Assembly: GCF_000365425.1 (NCBI RefSeq) | Contig: NZ_AQOV01000001.1 | Span: 2,790,001-2,854,000, forward strand | Origin: Methylomonas sp. MK1 | GTDB lineage: Bacteria > Pseudomonadota > Gammaproteobacteria > Methylococcales > Methylomonadaceae | DNA length: 64,000 nt | Direction of reading: 5' to 3' | Shown here: positions 45,046 through 58,838 of the stretch, piece by piece | Position numbering within the stretch: position 1 is the first letter of the stretch | Layout: each line of letters starts with the position of its first letter | Position numbers and translations under genes: made by a program | Notes under the pieces: generated by a model | What the model was told of the DNA's origin: nothing | The model's input: the letters and a program-made list of their open reading frames with translations, nothing else | Database searches by the model: none

Positions 45046-46291
45046 TGTAGTGATCAACTTTTTTCGTACACCGAGATAGGTCGATACCCATCAATCTTCA
45101 AGGTGGAACGAATAAAACAAGAAATAAGGAATTACGATGAGGTATTCAAGCGGCGATTCGTGAAGATAATTAAGGAACAAGAGCTGAACAGGGACCCTGG
45201 CTTGCCAGGAACTATAGCTGGGCGATAAAGCAGTGCGTCGTTGACTAAAGCATGTGTAAGCCGAGCAGTTGGGCCAACCCGTTAACCCTGGAGAAGCAGC
45301 GTATTCGGCTACTGGAACAGAAAAGTTGGCAACTGCGGGCGGATAACGAATTACTAAAACAGGTTTTGGCCTATTATGCACCATGGATATCTTTGCCAGG
45401 GAACAGCAATGAACATCAAATGATTCGGACGTAAGCAGGGGAGAAGACCATCTCGGCGCAACTGGGTTCTTAGCTGTTGGACAAGCCTTCGGGATTTTAT
45501 GTGGCCCGGCAGCTAGTTCGTCAGCCTAAAACGACTTGCGGCACACGGCTTCAGCTGGGCAGAGCGTTCGGGGCTACTAGTCAGTCATATGGTAGCCGCC
45601 TTCTTCGCAAGGCATTGGCAGAGCAGAGCATCAAGATCCGGCGCTATCGTTTGCGCCGTCTGATGAAGGAACTTCAGCTCGATCCAAGCAGGAAGCCTTA
45701 GTTCGGGCATACCCCGACAGCAACCAAAGCCTGCCGCTGTAAGATGATGCGCTGGACGCCAGCCTGAGCAAGTAGCCGCTAATCGAGCCAGACTTTCAGA
45801 CATCAATTGCACGCGGACACTGAGTGGTTGGTCTAGTCCCCTTGGGTATATTTGGCGGCCGAGTTAGACCTGTATTCGCGTAAATTCGCCGAGTGGACTG
45901 GCGCCCACCATGCCAGCAGAGCTGGCTTGCAGGTCTTCTTGCGGGTTACCATTGCCTGGCGTCATCCGCAGGGGCTGTCAATAGCTAGTCACGAGTACCA
46001 GGATTTCCTAAGCCGCCATGAAATTCAAGGCAACATGAGTAGCAAGGACAACTACCGGGATAATGCGGTCATGGCACGATTCTGACTCAATCTAAAAACA
46101 GGGCGCGCCAAGCGCCTCCAGCATGCCAATCACGCCGAGACTATTCGTGCGTGACGTGACCGAATATATCTTCAATTTCTACATCAGTAAGCCTTGCATT
46201 CATCATCGGACTAACTGAATCCCAAAGGCTTTGAAATAAAAATGGCAGACAACGGCCTATACTTAAACTCCGAAAAAAGCTGACCACTACA
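45046..46291 (+). mobile_element. IS3-family insertion sequence relic with both inverted repeats
   Basis: A 1246-bp element bounded by imperfect terminal inverted repeats. The left end (45046-45066) starts TGTAGTGATCAACTTTTTTC and the right end (46271-46291), read on the other strand, starts TGTAGTGGTCAGCTTTTTTC, so they differ at only 2 of 21 positions. The ends are TG...CA, as in IS3 elements. The interior encodes recognisable OrfA and OrfB remnants in the + direction broken by several stops and frameshifts. The flanking trinucleotides are GTC and GTA, so no exact target duplication remains. It points away from pmoC, and its left end lies directly upstream of the pmoC promoter. Confidence 0.88.
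45110..46260 (+). pseudogene. Broken IS3-family transposase (OrfA + OrfB remnants)
   Basis: Pieces in different frames follow the IS3 order. EVFKRRFVKIIKEQEL (about 45137) matches the OrfA helix-turn-helix start. LEKQRIRLLEQKSWQLRADNELLKQVLAYYA (about 45290-45380) matches the OrfA leucine-zipper end. SYGSRLLRKALAEQSIKIRRYRLRRLMKELQL (about 45587-45685) matches the OrfB HTH_21 domain. YLAAELDLYSRKFAEW (about 45850) and SHEYQDFLSRHEI...NAVMARF (about 45990-46080) match the rve integrase core. LHSSSD-like sequence near 46190-46205 marks the OrfB end. Multiple stops separate these blocks, so no active transposase can be made. Confidence 0.88.
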
Positions 46292-46376
46292 GTATTGTTT
46301 CAGCTCCGCGAATTTTTAGCGCTTGATGCTCAGAATAGCGTTTCCTCTAGACGGAGCAAGAACTAGGACTGCACAC

Positions 46377-46697
46377 TTATAGCGCTGCGGTCACGTTAGC
46401 CAGCATAGTAATGAGTTCACCTTTATTAAACAGGTCAATAACGATATCGCAGCCGCCGACTAATTCGCCGTTAATATACAGTTGGGGATAGGTGGGCCAG
46501 TGCGAGTATTCTTTCAAGGCTTCACGCACTTCAGGATCTTCGAAGATGTTGATGTGGGCGTAGTCAGCGTTGCAGGCTTCCAAGGCTTGCACCACCCGGC
46601 TGGAAAACCCGCATTGGGGGAAATCAGGGGTGCCTTTCATGTACAAGACGACGGGATGGCTGGCTAATTGGGCTTGGATTCTATCTATTGCACTCAT
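46377..46697 (-). CDS. grxD: Monothiol glutaredoxin, Grx4 type
   Basis: A 106-residue CGFS glutaredoxin. The active-site Cys29 lies in FPQCGFSSRVVQAL, with the glutathione- and cluster-binding block WPTYPQLYINGELVGGCDIV downstream. These proteins bridge a [2Fe-2S] cluster in the cytosol with BolA-type partners and take part in iron-sulfur assembly and iron sensing. The start is set at ATG 46697 (MSAIDRIQAQLASHPVVLYMKG), the standard N-terminus; an upstream extension has no support. It stands alone between the IS relic and the 5S rRNA terminator. Confidence 0.95.
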   Translation of the reverse strand: MSAIDRIQAQLASHPVVLYMKGTPDFPQCGFSSRVVQALEACNADYAHINIFEDPEVREALKEYSHWPTYPQLYINGELVGGCDIVIDLFNKGELITMLANVTAAL

Positions 46698-46791
46698 GCG
46701 TTTTCTCGCTAGACATTGATGAGATGGGATTCTAACAACCACTACTGCAAATTTGAAGCGTGATTATCTGAATGGGATTTTGATACAAAAA

Positions 46792-46817
46792 AAGCCCTGC
46801 TATTACTAGCAGGGCTT
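46792..46817 (-). terminator. Intrinsic terminator of the rRNA operon
   Basis: AAGCCCTGCTA (46792-46802) pairs perfectly with TAGCAGGGCTT (46807-46817), a 4-base loop between them, followed on the minus strand by a T-run (46786-46791). It sits about 10 bases past the 5S end. Read in the + direction it could also terminate convergent transcripts. Confidence 0.9.
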
Positions 46818-46826
46818 TTGGGATAG

Positions 46827-46946
46827 GCGCTTGGCGATGACCTACTTTCACATGGCAACCTGCCACACTATCATCGGCGCTAAGCGGTTTCACTTCCGAG
46901 TTCGGGATGGGATCGGGTGGTTCACGCTTGCTATGTTCACCAAGCA
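46827..46946 (-). rRNA. rrf: 5S ribosomal RNA
   Basis: The minus strand reads TGCTTGGTGAACATAGCAAG at the 5' end and contains the universal CCCGATCCCATCCCGAACTC block. The ends TGCTTGG and CCAAGC pair as helix I. About 120 nt. It ends the rRNA operon directly before the intrinsic terminator. Ends are accurate to a few bases. Confidence 0.95.
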
Positions 46947-47176
46947 AACTGGTTTGGCTGGATGATTTATCCAACCGTCATGCAACAGGTTAGGTTTTCA
47001 GCGTCATTGGCTGTGTTCCTTTTGGGCTTTTTCTCGCGCGTTCACTTTTGATAGGTGTTCACGACGGCTTTAGCCTTTGACCTGCTTTCATGGAAATCTG
47101 TATTGAGTTTGTTGTTCTCTTGCGTGTTCAGCTACTGTTGTCTTCTGACGCTACCCAAACGCATTGGGTGTTATAT

Positions 47177-50069
<2,893 letters not shown>

Positions 50070-50391
50070 ATATAACCCGAATACGTCTGTACTTTGGTTA
50101 TACTGTCAGCTGACATTTTCGCTGATTTTTTCTGCTTGAGAACGACATGCTGTTTGCTTTCCGCCGTTCTCTTTGGAGAATGACTTCATTCAAACCGCAA
50201 CTCGTTTTAGTTTTGATCATTGCTGATCATTACTATAGTTACAGATTTCCATATTGTTAAAGAGCTATCGGCACGAATACCAATGCTATAAAGTCTTTAT
50301 CTCTTGATTACGATAAAACCTCATAGCGCTGATGTTCTAACATCGACTATCTACTGGTGACGTACTGGTTTACCCTCAGCGTTCAGCGTGA
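50070..50391 (-). other. rRNA spacer between tRNA-Ala and 23S, with a boxA element
   Basis: About 320 bases of transcribed spacer. A boxA antitermination element (GCTCTTTAACAAT on the minus strand, 50253-50265) lies about 190 bases before 23S, as in E. coli rrn spacers, where it recruits the Nus antitermination complex. No further tRNA is present. Sequence near 50075-50095 can pair with sequence 3' of 23S (the repeated TATATGG at 47171-47177 and CCATATA at 50068-50074), consistent with the processing stem. Confidence 0.7.
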
Positions 50392-50467
50392 TGGTGGAGC
50401 CAGGGAGGATCGAACTCCCGACCTCCTGCGTGCAAGGCAGGCGCTCTCCCAGCTGAGCTATGGCCCC
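50392..50467 (-). tRNA. tRNA-Ala (anticodon TGC)
   Basis: 76 nt with encoded CCA. The minus strand starts GGGGCCATAGCTCAGCTGGG, the anticodon loop is CTTGCACG, the T-arm contains GTTCGATCC and the 3' end is GGCTCCACCA. Acceptor stem GGGGCCA pairs with TGGCTCC (one G-T pair). It sits in the 16S-23S spacer as in most Gammaproteobacteria. Confidence 0.97.
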
Positions 50468-50584
50468 TAAAACAGACTAAAGACCAAGACTCAAGCCGAA
50501 ACCCAACTATGCACAACCTTACCTATTCTAACCAGGAGTGTTGTCTGATCGTTTTCCGCCTTATTGCTTTCGCCTTTTATGCGT

Positions 50585-50661
<77 letters not shown>

Positions 50662-50721
50662 AGGTGCGTCTTTCAATCGAAATAATTTGTTGTGAGTACG
50701 TGTAACGGTGTGCCGTCTTTG

Positions 50722-52256
<1,535 letters not shown>

Positions 52257-52406
52257 ATTTTAACTTGTCACTCAATAAGATGAGTGACCAATCTTGGTCT
52301 CGACTACAGAACATCTTTTCTTGCGAATTGACGTGGTTTCTGTGTCGACTATTTCTAACAGCACATAGTCGCTACACATACCCACACAAATTATTTCGAT
52401 TTCGTT

Positions 52407-52419
52407 TGTTAAAGAGCCA
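52407..52419 (-). promoter_or_regulatory. boxA antitermination element in the 16S leader
   Basis: The minus strand reads TGGCTCTTTAACA, close to the boxA consensus TGCTCTTTAACA. It lies about 30 bases after the predicted -10 and 150 bases before 16S, the usual position for Nus factor-dependent rRNA antitermination. Confidence 0.75.
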
Positions 52420-52446
52420 GAGCATTTCGCCCTGTTGAGCCGACAT

Positions 52447-52474
52447 ATTCTACAGCGTTTTCAATTCCTGTCAA
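52447..52474 (-). promoter_or_regulatory. rRNA operon promoter
   Basis: TTGACA (52474-52469) and TAGAAT (52452-52447) are separated by 16 bases on the minus strand. An AT-rich tract just upstream (52475-52510) could act as an UP element, and the discriminator after the -10 is GC-rich (atgtcggctc), typical of growth-rate-controlled rRNA promoters. The rest of the 400-base spacer up to xerC (52475-52656) holds nothing else that I can identify. Confidence 0.75.
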
Positions 52475-52656
52475 ATTTATTTTTAAGCCATTTCAAAAAA
52501 CCGAAACACTTAAAACAAATCCGCCACTCACAACCTTAAACCCGCCGAACTAAGCCGACCGCTTCACCGCTAAAACCCAAAAACATGAGCAGTGAAGAGC
52601 CGTGCATTCTAATCACCCATACACACCGCGTCAAGAACTTTTTTATCCAACAGCCT

Positions 52657-53550
52657 TCAACCCCTGCGTGATCGTGGATGTGCTTGATCATATACGGCCG
52701 CTAAATGCTGAAAATCCAGGTGCGTGTATATCTGCGTAGTAGATATATTGCTATGCCCTAATAACTCTTGCACAGCCCTAATATCTTTACTAGCTTCAAG
52801 CAGATGGCTTGCGAACGAATGTCTTAACATATGCGGATGAAGGTGTTCGGCTATGCCGTTTTTTTTACCCCAACGATCCAATCTAAGCTGCACACTTCTT
52901 CGAGATAATCGACGACACTGCAAGGAAACAAACACCGCTTGCCCCCCCCCATCAGGCCGACTTGCCAACCAAACCTTAAGCGCATCAAGTGCTTTACTAC
53001 CAACAGGCAATTGCCTTTGCTTGCCACCTTTACCAAAACGCACTCTCAAAAAGCCTTCGCTAAGATCGATGTCAGACAAATCAAGCATCACTAACTCGCT
53101 CAGTCGCAACCCTGATGAATAGAACAATTCGAACATCGCCAAATCGCGGACTTCCAAAACCGAATCCGGCGTCGCATTTAACATCCCCATCATCTGATCA
53201 ACATCCAACACATGAGGAAGCCTTTTTGACACTTTAGGCGCCTGCACATGCTGAGCAGGGTTATGCGCCACTTGGTTAGTTTTGAGCAAAAATCGATAAA
53301 AACTACGTAGCGCAGCAAGTTCGCGCTGAATCGTCTTGCTTCCTATCCCGTTTTTATGGCGTCCAGCAATATAGTTCCTCACATCGCGATCTTGAACTTG
53401 CTGCCAAAGCCTAAGCTCTTGCACATTGCAAAAACTTCGAAAACGCTTTAAATCCCGCTGGTAATTCGTCGACGTATGGTCGGCAACACGCTTTTCCGAA
53501 ACCAGATAGCAAAAATACAGCTGCAAGGCGTCATCCGCTTCGGCATGCAT
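52657..53550 (-). CDS. xerC: Tyrosine recombinase XerC
   Basis: A 297-residue site-specific recombinase that, with XerD, resolves chromosome dimers at dif. The N-terminal SAM-like domain (YFCYLVSEKRVADHTSTNYQRDLKRF) is followed by the catalytic domain with the RKHRHY set: R in SSGLRLSELVMLD, K in FGKGGKQRQLP, HMLRHSFASHLL, LGHSNISTTQ and Tyr in QIYTHLD. ATG 53550 is used; a TTG at 53559 overlapping the DUF484 stop is an alternative. It closes the lptM-lysA-dapF-DUF484-xerC operon, whose order is conserved in Gammaproteobacteria. Confidence 0.95.
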   Translation of the reverse strand: MHAEADDALQLYFCYLVSEKRVADHTSTNYQRDLKRFRSFCNVQELRLWQQVQDRDVRNYIAGRHKNGIGSKTIQRELAALRSFYRFLLKTNQVAHNPAQHVQAPKVSKRLPHVLDVDQMMGMLNATPDSVLEVRDLAMFELFYSSGLRLSELVMLDLSDIDLSEGFLRVRFGKGGKQRQLPVGSKALDALKVWLASRPDGGGQAVFVSLQCRRLSRRSVQLRLDRWGKKNGIAEHLHPHMLRHSFASHLLEASKDIRAVQELLGHSNISTTQIYTHLDFQHLAAVYDQAHPRSRRG

Positions 53551-53555
53551 AACAA

Positions 53556-54245
53556 TCAATCCGTTTGTTGTAGCAATGAAATAAGACGCGTCCCGATAAT
53601 TTCGCTCATTTGGGTAAGAAATATACTGCCCATACTATAGTGAAATCGCGATTCATCGCGGCTGCCGATTGCCAACAGCCCATCAAGCTGAGTGAACACC
53701 ATGGGTATGATTGCGGCCGAACGGACTTCCGCAGCCACATCCCCGAACAAAAACCTAGCTTGCGCCAAGGTAGGCCGACCGCATTTCGGTTGGTTTGTGG
53801 TTAATTCATTGGAAAAATGCTTCAAATTAGCATCATCCGCCCCGACAAATAGATTACTGATGGGCGATAGCGGTTGCTCTTTAATGATTTTAATGGCCAC
53901 GAAATCAGTGAAAAAACATTCAGCCAACACCTCGCTTAAATTAGCGACCGCATCCTCCAAAGAATTTGCTTCCAGCATAGCTAAGGTCAACTCATGCATG
54001 CGATTGAACGACGCATCGTTTTCCCGAGCAATATCAATCAATGCGGTTAGTTGATTTTCTTGTTCCTGGTGCTTCGCCCTGAAAATTTCCAGTTGCTTGG
54101 AGATTAGCGATATCGCATTTCCGCTGGGGTGAGGGATATGCATCTTCTCCAGCAAATCCAGGTGATTCTGGAAAAACTCAGGGTGGTCTTGCAAATAAGC
54201 CTTAACGTGGGCTTCGGTCAATAAGACTTTTGGTTCGCTGCTCAT
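53556..54245 (-). CDS. DUF484 family protein
   Basis: A 229-residue protein of the conserved family encoded between dapF and xerC (YigA in E. coli). The N-terminus [43 protein letters not shown] is diagnostic, followed by a coiled helix and a GAF-like domain ([26 protein letters not shown], then [43 protein letters not shown]). The molecular role is not established. It overlaps the dapF stop by 4 bases. Confidence 0.92.
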   Translation of the reverse strand: MSSEPKVLLTEAHVKAYLQDHPEFFQNHLDLLEKMHIPHPSGNAISLISKQLEIFRAKHQEQENQLTALIDIARENDASFNRMHELTLAMLEANSLEDAVANLSEVLAECFFTDFVAIKIIKEQPLSPISNLFVGADDANLKHFSNELTTNQPKCGRPTLAQARFLFGDVAAEVRSAAIIPMVFTQLDGLLAIGSRDESRFHYSMGSIFLTQMSEIIGTRLISLLQQTD

Positions 54246-55072
54246 AACTTAATTTGTCCCTCAAAAACCCTGGTAGCCGCGCCCGTCATCAGTACAGGAT
54301 GACCGCTGCCGATCCAACTAATAGTTAGCTCCCCGCCAGGCAATTGAACCTGAACAACCTGATCCAACAACCCCTGCTCGATACCAGCGACCACGGCGGC
54401 ACACGCCCCGCTACCACAAGCTAAAGTTTCGGCTGCACCGCGTTCGTAAACTCGCAATTTGATGTGCCGGCGATTAACAACTTGCATGAACCCGATATTA
54501 GCTCGCTCTGGAAACAACTCATGACACTCCAGTCTAGCTCCGATAGTCGAAACAGGCGCGTTCGCCACATCATGGACCTGAATAACTGCATGAGGATTAC
54601 CCATGGATACCGCGGCGAACTGAACTTCCGCATCCGCCAACTTCACTTTATACAGCTTGGACTGTTCGGAAACCTTCAGCGGTATCTGCTTAGGCTCAAG
54701 TGCCGGGACACCCATTTCAACGGTGATCAAATCTCCCGCATCGAATCGCAGTGTCAGCTGTCTTGCATCGGTATCGACAATAATTTCGTCATTATTGCTT
54801 AAGCCTTTGTCACGCACAAAACGAGCAAAGCACCGCGCACCGTTTCCACACTGAGAAACCTCACTACCGTCAGCATTGAAAATCCGGTATTTAAACTCGG
54901 CGTTATCGCTAATCGGCTTTTCCACCAATAACAATTGATCGCAGCCCACGCCAAAATGGCGATCCGCCAAAAATCGAATCTGTGCGGTCGTCAATTGTAT
55001 TGGCTGGTTTATAGCGTCGATCACGACAAAATCATTTCCCAGCCCCTGCATTTTGGTGAAATTAATTATCAT
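54242..55072 (-). CDS. dapF: Diaminopimelate epimerase
   Basis: DapF converts LL-DAP to meso-DAP for lysine and peptidoglycan synthesis in the cytosol. The 276-residue length is normal. Both catalytic cysteines are present: [13 protein letters not shown] near residue 73 and [14 protein letters not shown] near residue 217. The N-terminus [16 protein letters not shown] and MGNPHAV are family hallmarks. It lies 2 bases after lysA and overlaps the DUF484 gene. Confidence 0.97.
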   Translation of the reverse strand: MIINFTKMQGLGNDFVVIDAINQPIQLTTAQIRFLADRHFGVGCDQLLLVEKPISDNAEFKYRIFNADGSEVSQCGNGARCFARFVRDKGLSNNDEIIVDTDARQLTLRFDAGDLITVEMGVPALEPKQIPLKVSEQSKLYKVKLADAEVQFAAVSMGNPHAVIQVHDVANAPVSTIGARLECHELFPERANIGFMQVVNRRHIKLRVYERGAAETLACGSGACAAVVAGIEQGLLDQVVQVQLPGGELTISWIGSGHPVLMTGAATRVFEGQIKL

Positions 55073-55074
55073 AG

Positions 55075-56325
55075 CTACTCAGGCAAAAGCTGCTCGCCAA
55101 CCCACAATTGATCCAGAGTTTCTCGGGCTCGAATAAGATGTGTTTTATCGCCATCCACCATTACCTCCGCCGCTCGAGGCCTTGAGTTATAGTTTGAACT
55201 CATCGTAAATCCGTAGGCACCGGCTGAGCGAACCGCTAATAAATCACCTTGTTTTAGCTTCAATGCCCGAGCCTTTCCTAGAAAGTCACCCGTCTCGCAA
55301 ACTGGCCCAACGATGTCCCAATCCAACTCGGGCTGATCACTTTCGGCATTCGCCGGAATGATTGCCTGCCACGCCCCGTATAAAGCCGGTCTGACCAGAT
55401 CATTCATTGCCGCATCAACAATGGCAAAGTTTTTATTCTCTGTCGGCTTAAGGTATTCCACTGTGGTTAACAATATTCCGGCATTGCCAACGATTGCTCG
55501 CCCCGGCTCCAATAAGATTTCGAAGTTTCGCCCATCCAGACGCTGCAGCAACGCCGCGATATATTCAGAAGGTTGCGGGGGACACTCATCGCGATAACAA
55601 ATACCCAGCCCTCCCCCTAAATCAAGGTGGTGCAATTCAATACCTTCCGCCTGCAGTTCGTCGACCAACGCCAACACCCTATCCAACGCGTCCAGAAACG
55701 GCACGGCTTCCGTTAGCTGGGAGCCGATATGGCAATCAATACCGACTATTTCGATATTCGACATCTGGGCGGCTCGCCGATATTCGTGAATAGCTTGCTT
55801 GATATCGATCCCGAATTTATTCTCTTTCAAACCAGTGGAAATATAGGGATGCGTCTTGGCGTCAACATCGGGATTAACCCGAAAAGACACGGGTGCGACA
55901 ACCCCTAACTCACCGGCTAAACGGTTGATACGATCCAACTCACCGCTGACTTCCACATTAAAACAGCGTATACCTATTTTCAGCGCTGCCAAAATTTCAT
56001 CTTCGCGCTTGCCTACTCCGGAAAACACAATTTTGTCCGGACTGCCGCCCGCAGCTAGCACACGCTGCATTTCGCCAAGCGACACGATGTCGAACCCAGA
56101 CCCCAGTCGTGCTAACAAATTGAGAATAGCAATATTTGAATTTGCTTTTACGGCATAACAAATAAGATGAGGGTGACCGGCAAAGCCTTGATCGAAAGCT
56201 TGCCAATGTCTTTCCAAGGTAGCTCGCGAGTAGACATAACAGGGAGTGCCGTAGTTTTCGGCAATTTCGTCAACAGGAATGCTTTCGGCAAACAGTTCAT
56301 GTTGCCGATAATTAAAAAAATCCAT
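55075..56325 (-). CDS. lysA: Diaminopimelate decarboxylase
   Basis: A 416-residue PLP enzyme that decarboxylates meso-DAP to L-lysine. The PLP lysine is in [14 protein letters not shown] (near residue 60); [14 protein letters not shown] and [11 protein letters not shown] are cofactor-binding blocks; the active-site Cys is in [11 protein letters not shown]. It starts 3 bases after lptM and is followed by dapF after 2 bases, so the two last steps around meso-DAP are co-expressed. Confidence 0.97.
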   Translation of the reverse strand: MDFFNYRQHELFAESIPVDEIAENYGTPCYVYSRATLERHWQAFDQGFAGHPHLICYAVKANSNIAILNLLARLGSGFDIVSLGEMQRVLAAGGSPDKIVFSGVGKREDEILAALKIGIRCFNVEVSGELDRINRLAGELGVVAPVSFRVNPDVDAKTHPYISTGLKENKFGIDIKQAIHEYRRAAQMSNIEIVGIDCHIGSQLTEAVPFLDALDRVLALVDELQAEGIELHHLDLGGGLGICYRDECPPQPSEYIAALLQRLDGRNFEILLEPGRAIVGNAGILLTTVEYLKPTENKNFAIVDAAMNDLVRPALYGAWQAIIPANAESDQPELDWDIVGPVCETGDFLGKARALKLKQGDLLAVRSAGAYGFTMSSNYNSRPRAAEVMVDGDKTHLIRARETLDQLWVGEQLLPE

Positions 56326-56328
56326 GGC

Positions 56329-56454
56329 TTATTTATCTTGTTTGGGTACGTAAATTGGCGGCGGGCTATCCGGCATATATAAAGGCCCGGTTTGGCCGCA
56401 GGCCTGCAACAACAGCGCCCAAAGAACTAGAGTTAAAATATTGTTTGTCGTCAT
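56329..56454 (-). CDS. lptM: Small outer-membrane lipoprotein LptM (YifL)
   Basis: A 41-residue gene. It begins MTTNNILTLVLWALLLQACG with the lipobox LLQAC (Cys19) followed by the family motif GQTGPLYMPD and a Pro-rich tail PPPIYVPK. LptM aids oxidative maturation of the LPS translocon LptD in E. coli. Its place directly before lysA/dapF is the conserved gammaproteobacterial position. The start codon ATG is at 56454. Confidence 0.9.
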   Translation of the reverse strand: MTTNNILTLVLWALLLQACGQTGPLYMPDSPPPIYVPKQDK

Positions 56455-56549
56455 ATTCGTAACGATTGTCTGGTGAACGCGGAATATAGCATAGCCGGCG
56501 GCTTAAAAGAACGAACACGAGGTGGCCGCCCAATCTCGGCAAGCCACAA

Positions 56550-56574
56550 AAAAAGGGGCATGAAGCCCCTTTTT
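56550..56574 (-). terminator. Intrinsic terminator of pilMNOPQ
   Basis: AAAAAGGGGC and GCCCCTTTTT form a 10-bp stem around a 5-base loop (ATGAA), with A/T tracts on both sides, so it can work in both directions. It lies 21 bases after the pilQ stop and about 95 bases before lptM. Confidence 0.88.
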
Positions 56575-56595
56575 GTCACGAAGTCAAACGACGAC

Positions 56596-58836
56596 TCACT
56601 TTGCCGTCATAGACTCTTTCACCACTTTAGGCGTGATGAACACCAATAACTCTTTTTTGGTATCGTTTTTTACACTTTTCTTGAACATCCAGCCTATCAC
56701 CGGCAAATCCGACACCCAGGGCACGGTATTAAACGATTCCTGAACGGTTGACTCGTAAATACCGCCCAACACTACCGTCTCGCCATCTTCAACTTGAACT
56801 TTGGTTTTCAACTGCCGGGTATCGATGGGTACGGTAGCATTACCGCCCGTAGCAAGCGGCGTTCCCGGCGAATCTTTTTTGATGTCGAGCAACATGATAA
56901 CACTGCCGCTTGGCGTAATCTGCGGCGTGACATTCAGCTCCAACACCGCATCGACCAGCTCCGTCACCGGACCTGTTGCCTGGCTTTGGGTTTGATACGG
57001 AATCTGTACACCTTGTTTGATTGATGCTTGCACCATATCGCTAGTCATTACCCGCGGATTGGATACCAACTCGCCTTTGCCGTCATCCTGCAAGGCACTT
57101 ATCTCAAGATTCAACAGATAATCCGCGCCGCGCGCCAAAGTCAATGCCAAGGCACCACCACTGGAGGCAGCCAATGCGGACCCCAAATCCGACAAAATTT
57201 GAGAATTTTCACTTGTTTCAACACCGGCACCCGTCATCCCATATTGGGTGCCACTATTGACGTCGGCTTTATGCGCCACCCCAAATTTGGTACCCAAGTT
57301 CTGCGCAAATGATGTATCAGCTATTACGATCCGCGATTCGATCAATACTTGGCGTACTGGCACGTCCAATAGCTTGATCATTCTTCGCACATCTTCCATA
57401 GCCTTTGCTGTGTCTTTGACAATCAGCGTGTTGGTCCTGGCATCGACAATCGCCGTACCGCGTGGCGACAGCAAGCGCATACTTGCCGAGCCACCGCCTT
57501 GACTATTCTGCCCGGCTCCGGACTGCTGCGAGGCTACGGAACCACCTCCTCCTCCTCCGCCGCAACCACCACCTCCGCTCGCGCCTGCCCCCGACTGCCC
57601 ACCTTGCGAGTTATTACCTACCCCCATCAATACACCGCAAATCTCCCCCGCTTTCGCGTAATTGATTTGAATATTTTCGGTTTTTAACGGCTCCAACTCT
57701 TCAAATATTTTTTTCGAATCCAGCTCTTCCTGCTCTATTTTCATGATTTCGGCAACCGGCGCCACCATCACCACATTACCATTCTGTCTTTTCGCCAATC
57801 CTTTAGCTTTTAGAATCAATTCCAAAGCCTGATCCCAAGGTACATCGTTCAATCTAAGCGTCACGTTGCCCGCCACAGAATCGGCGGCAATGATATTGAG
57901 CTCGGTAAAGTCGGCAAGAATTTGCAGGACCGAACGCACTTCGATATCTTGAAAATTCAATGACAACTTGTTACCGATATACGGGAATTTTTCTTTTTGC
58001 TGCGCTTCCTTTTCCGCCGGCGTCAACGGTCGAAACTCAACCGTCAATAGATTATCGGACTGATAGGACGAGTAATCGTAATTACCGTTGTTAGGTGTTA
58101 TGACGATGTTGACGCTATCACCTCTTGGAGAGGCTTCGATTTTTTGCACGGGTGTCGCAAAGTCCGATACGTCGAAACTTTTAACTAACGACTCCGGCAA
58201 CCTGGTATTTAGGAAACTTAATACCACTTTACCGCCATTTTGCTTAGCGTCCACGACAGTATTCGCCGCTGATAAACCCAGCAACAAGCGTCCCTCACCG
58301 TTGGGGCCGCGTCTAAAATCAATACTTTTTATGTTTTGTTCCGGCAAAAACTTACTAATCACCGAATCCTTCGCGGTGGGCGCTTGCTGTACCGCCCGAT
58401 TTACCGCAGCGACGGTTCCACCAGACCTCAAAACCACATAAAACTTATTGCCCTCTATTTTGGTTTCGTAAGGCACTTTTTCTATCAGATTGATAATAAC
58501 CCGAGTCCGCCCCGACGCCTCTACTACATAAACCGTACCCGCGGCTCCTTGGTTAATAGGAAAGCTTTTTTTCGCCAAATTACTTTTTACCCCGGCAAAG
58601 TCCAAGGCGATTCTGGAAGGATTATCGGTCTGAAAAATTTTTGGCTCCACTATCGGCCCATCCATTTCCAGTTGCACCTGCACTTGGTTTCCGGCCAAGG
58701 TGGAAAACTCTAAGTTGTTTATTGCTCCGTCATCAGCGCGCACCAGCGCAACGTGCATAAAACAACCCAGCAACACTGAACACCAGAAACCGAAGCCGGC
58801 CGCTTTCCACCCGTTTTTATTTTGTTTAGTACTCAT
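56596..58836 (-). CDS. pilQ: Type IV pilus secretin PilQ
   Basis: A 746-residue outer-membrane secretin through which the pilus passes. A signal peptide (to about residue 35) is followed by two AMIN domains (VEPKIFQTDNPSRIALDFAGV; ASPRGDSVNIVITPNNGNYDYSSYQSDNLLTVEF), the STN/N0 domain (NLSFQDIEVRSVLQILADFTELNIIAADSVAGNVTLRLNDVPWDQALELIL), the N1 region (RGTAIVDARTNTLIVKDTAKAMEDVRRMIKLLDVPVRQVLIE) and the secretin barrel (VETSENSQ; VSNPRVMTSDMVQASIKQGVQIPYQ; VEDGETVVLGGIY). An unusual Gly/Ser/Gln-rich insertion with one Cys (about 400-445) lies between STN and N1. Confidence 0.96.
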   Translation of the reverse strand: MSTKQNKNGWKAAGFGFWCSVLLGCFMHVALVRADDGAINNLEFSTLAGNQVQVQLEMDGPIVEPKIFQTDNPSRIALDFAGVKSNLAKKSFPINQGAAGTVYVVEASGRTRVIINLIEKVPYETKIEGNKFYVVLRSGGTVAAVNRAVQQAPTAKDSVISKFLPEQNIKSIDFRRGPNGEGRLLLGLSAANTVVDAKQNGGKVVLSFLNTRLPESLVKSFDVSDFATPVQKIEASPRGDSVNIVITPNNGNYDYSSYQSDNLLTVEFRPLTPAEKEAQQKEKFPYIGNKLSLNFQDIEVRSVLQILADFTELNIIAADSVAGNVTLRLNDVPWDQALELILKAKGLAKRQNGNVVMVAPVAEIMKIEQEELDSKKIFEELEPLKTENIQINYAKAGEICGVLMGVGNNSQGGQSGAGASGGGGCGGGGGGGSVASQQSGAGQNSQGGGSASMRLLSPRGTAIVDARTNTLIVKDTAKAMEDVRRMIKLLDVPVRQVLIESRIVIADTSFAQNLGTKFGVAHKADVNSGTQYGMTGAGVETSENSQILSDLGSALAASSGGALALTLARGADYLLNLEISALQDDGKGELVSNPRVMTSDMVQASIKQGVQIPYQTQSQATGPVTELVDAVLELNVTPQITPSGSVIMLLDIKKDSPGTPLATGGNATVPIDTRQLKTKVQVEDGETVVLGGIYESTVQESFNTVPWVSDLPVIGWMFKKSVKNDTKKELLVFITPKVVKESMTAK

Positions 58837-58838
58837 TT

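Noticed and set aside
45043..46294. Target-site duplication flanking the IS3-type relic
   Set aside because: The trinucleotides are GTC and GTA and longer flanks do not match, so no duplication can be claimed.
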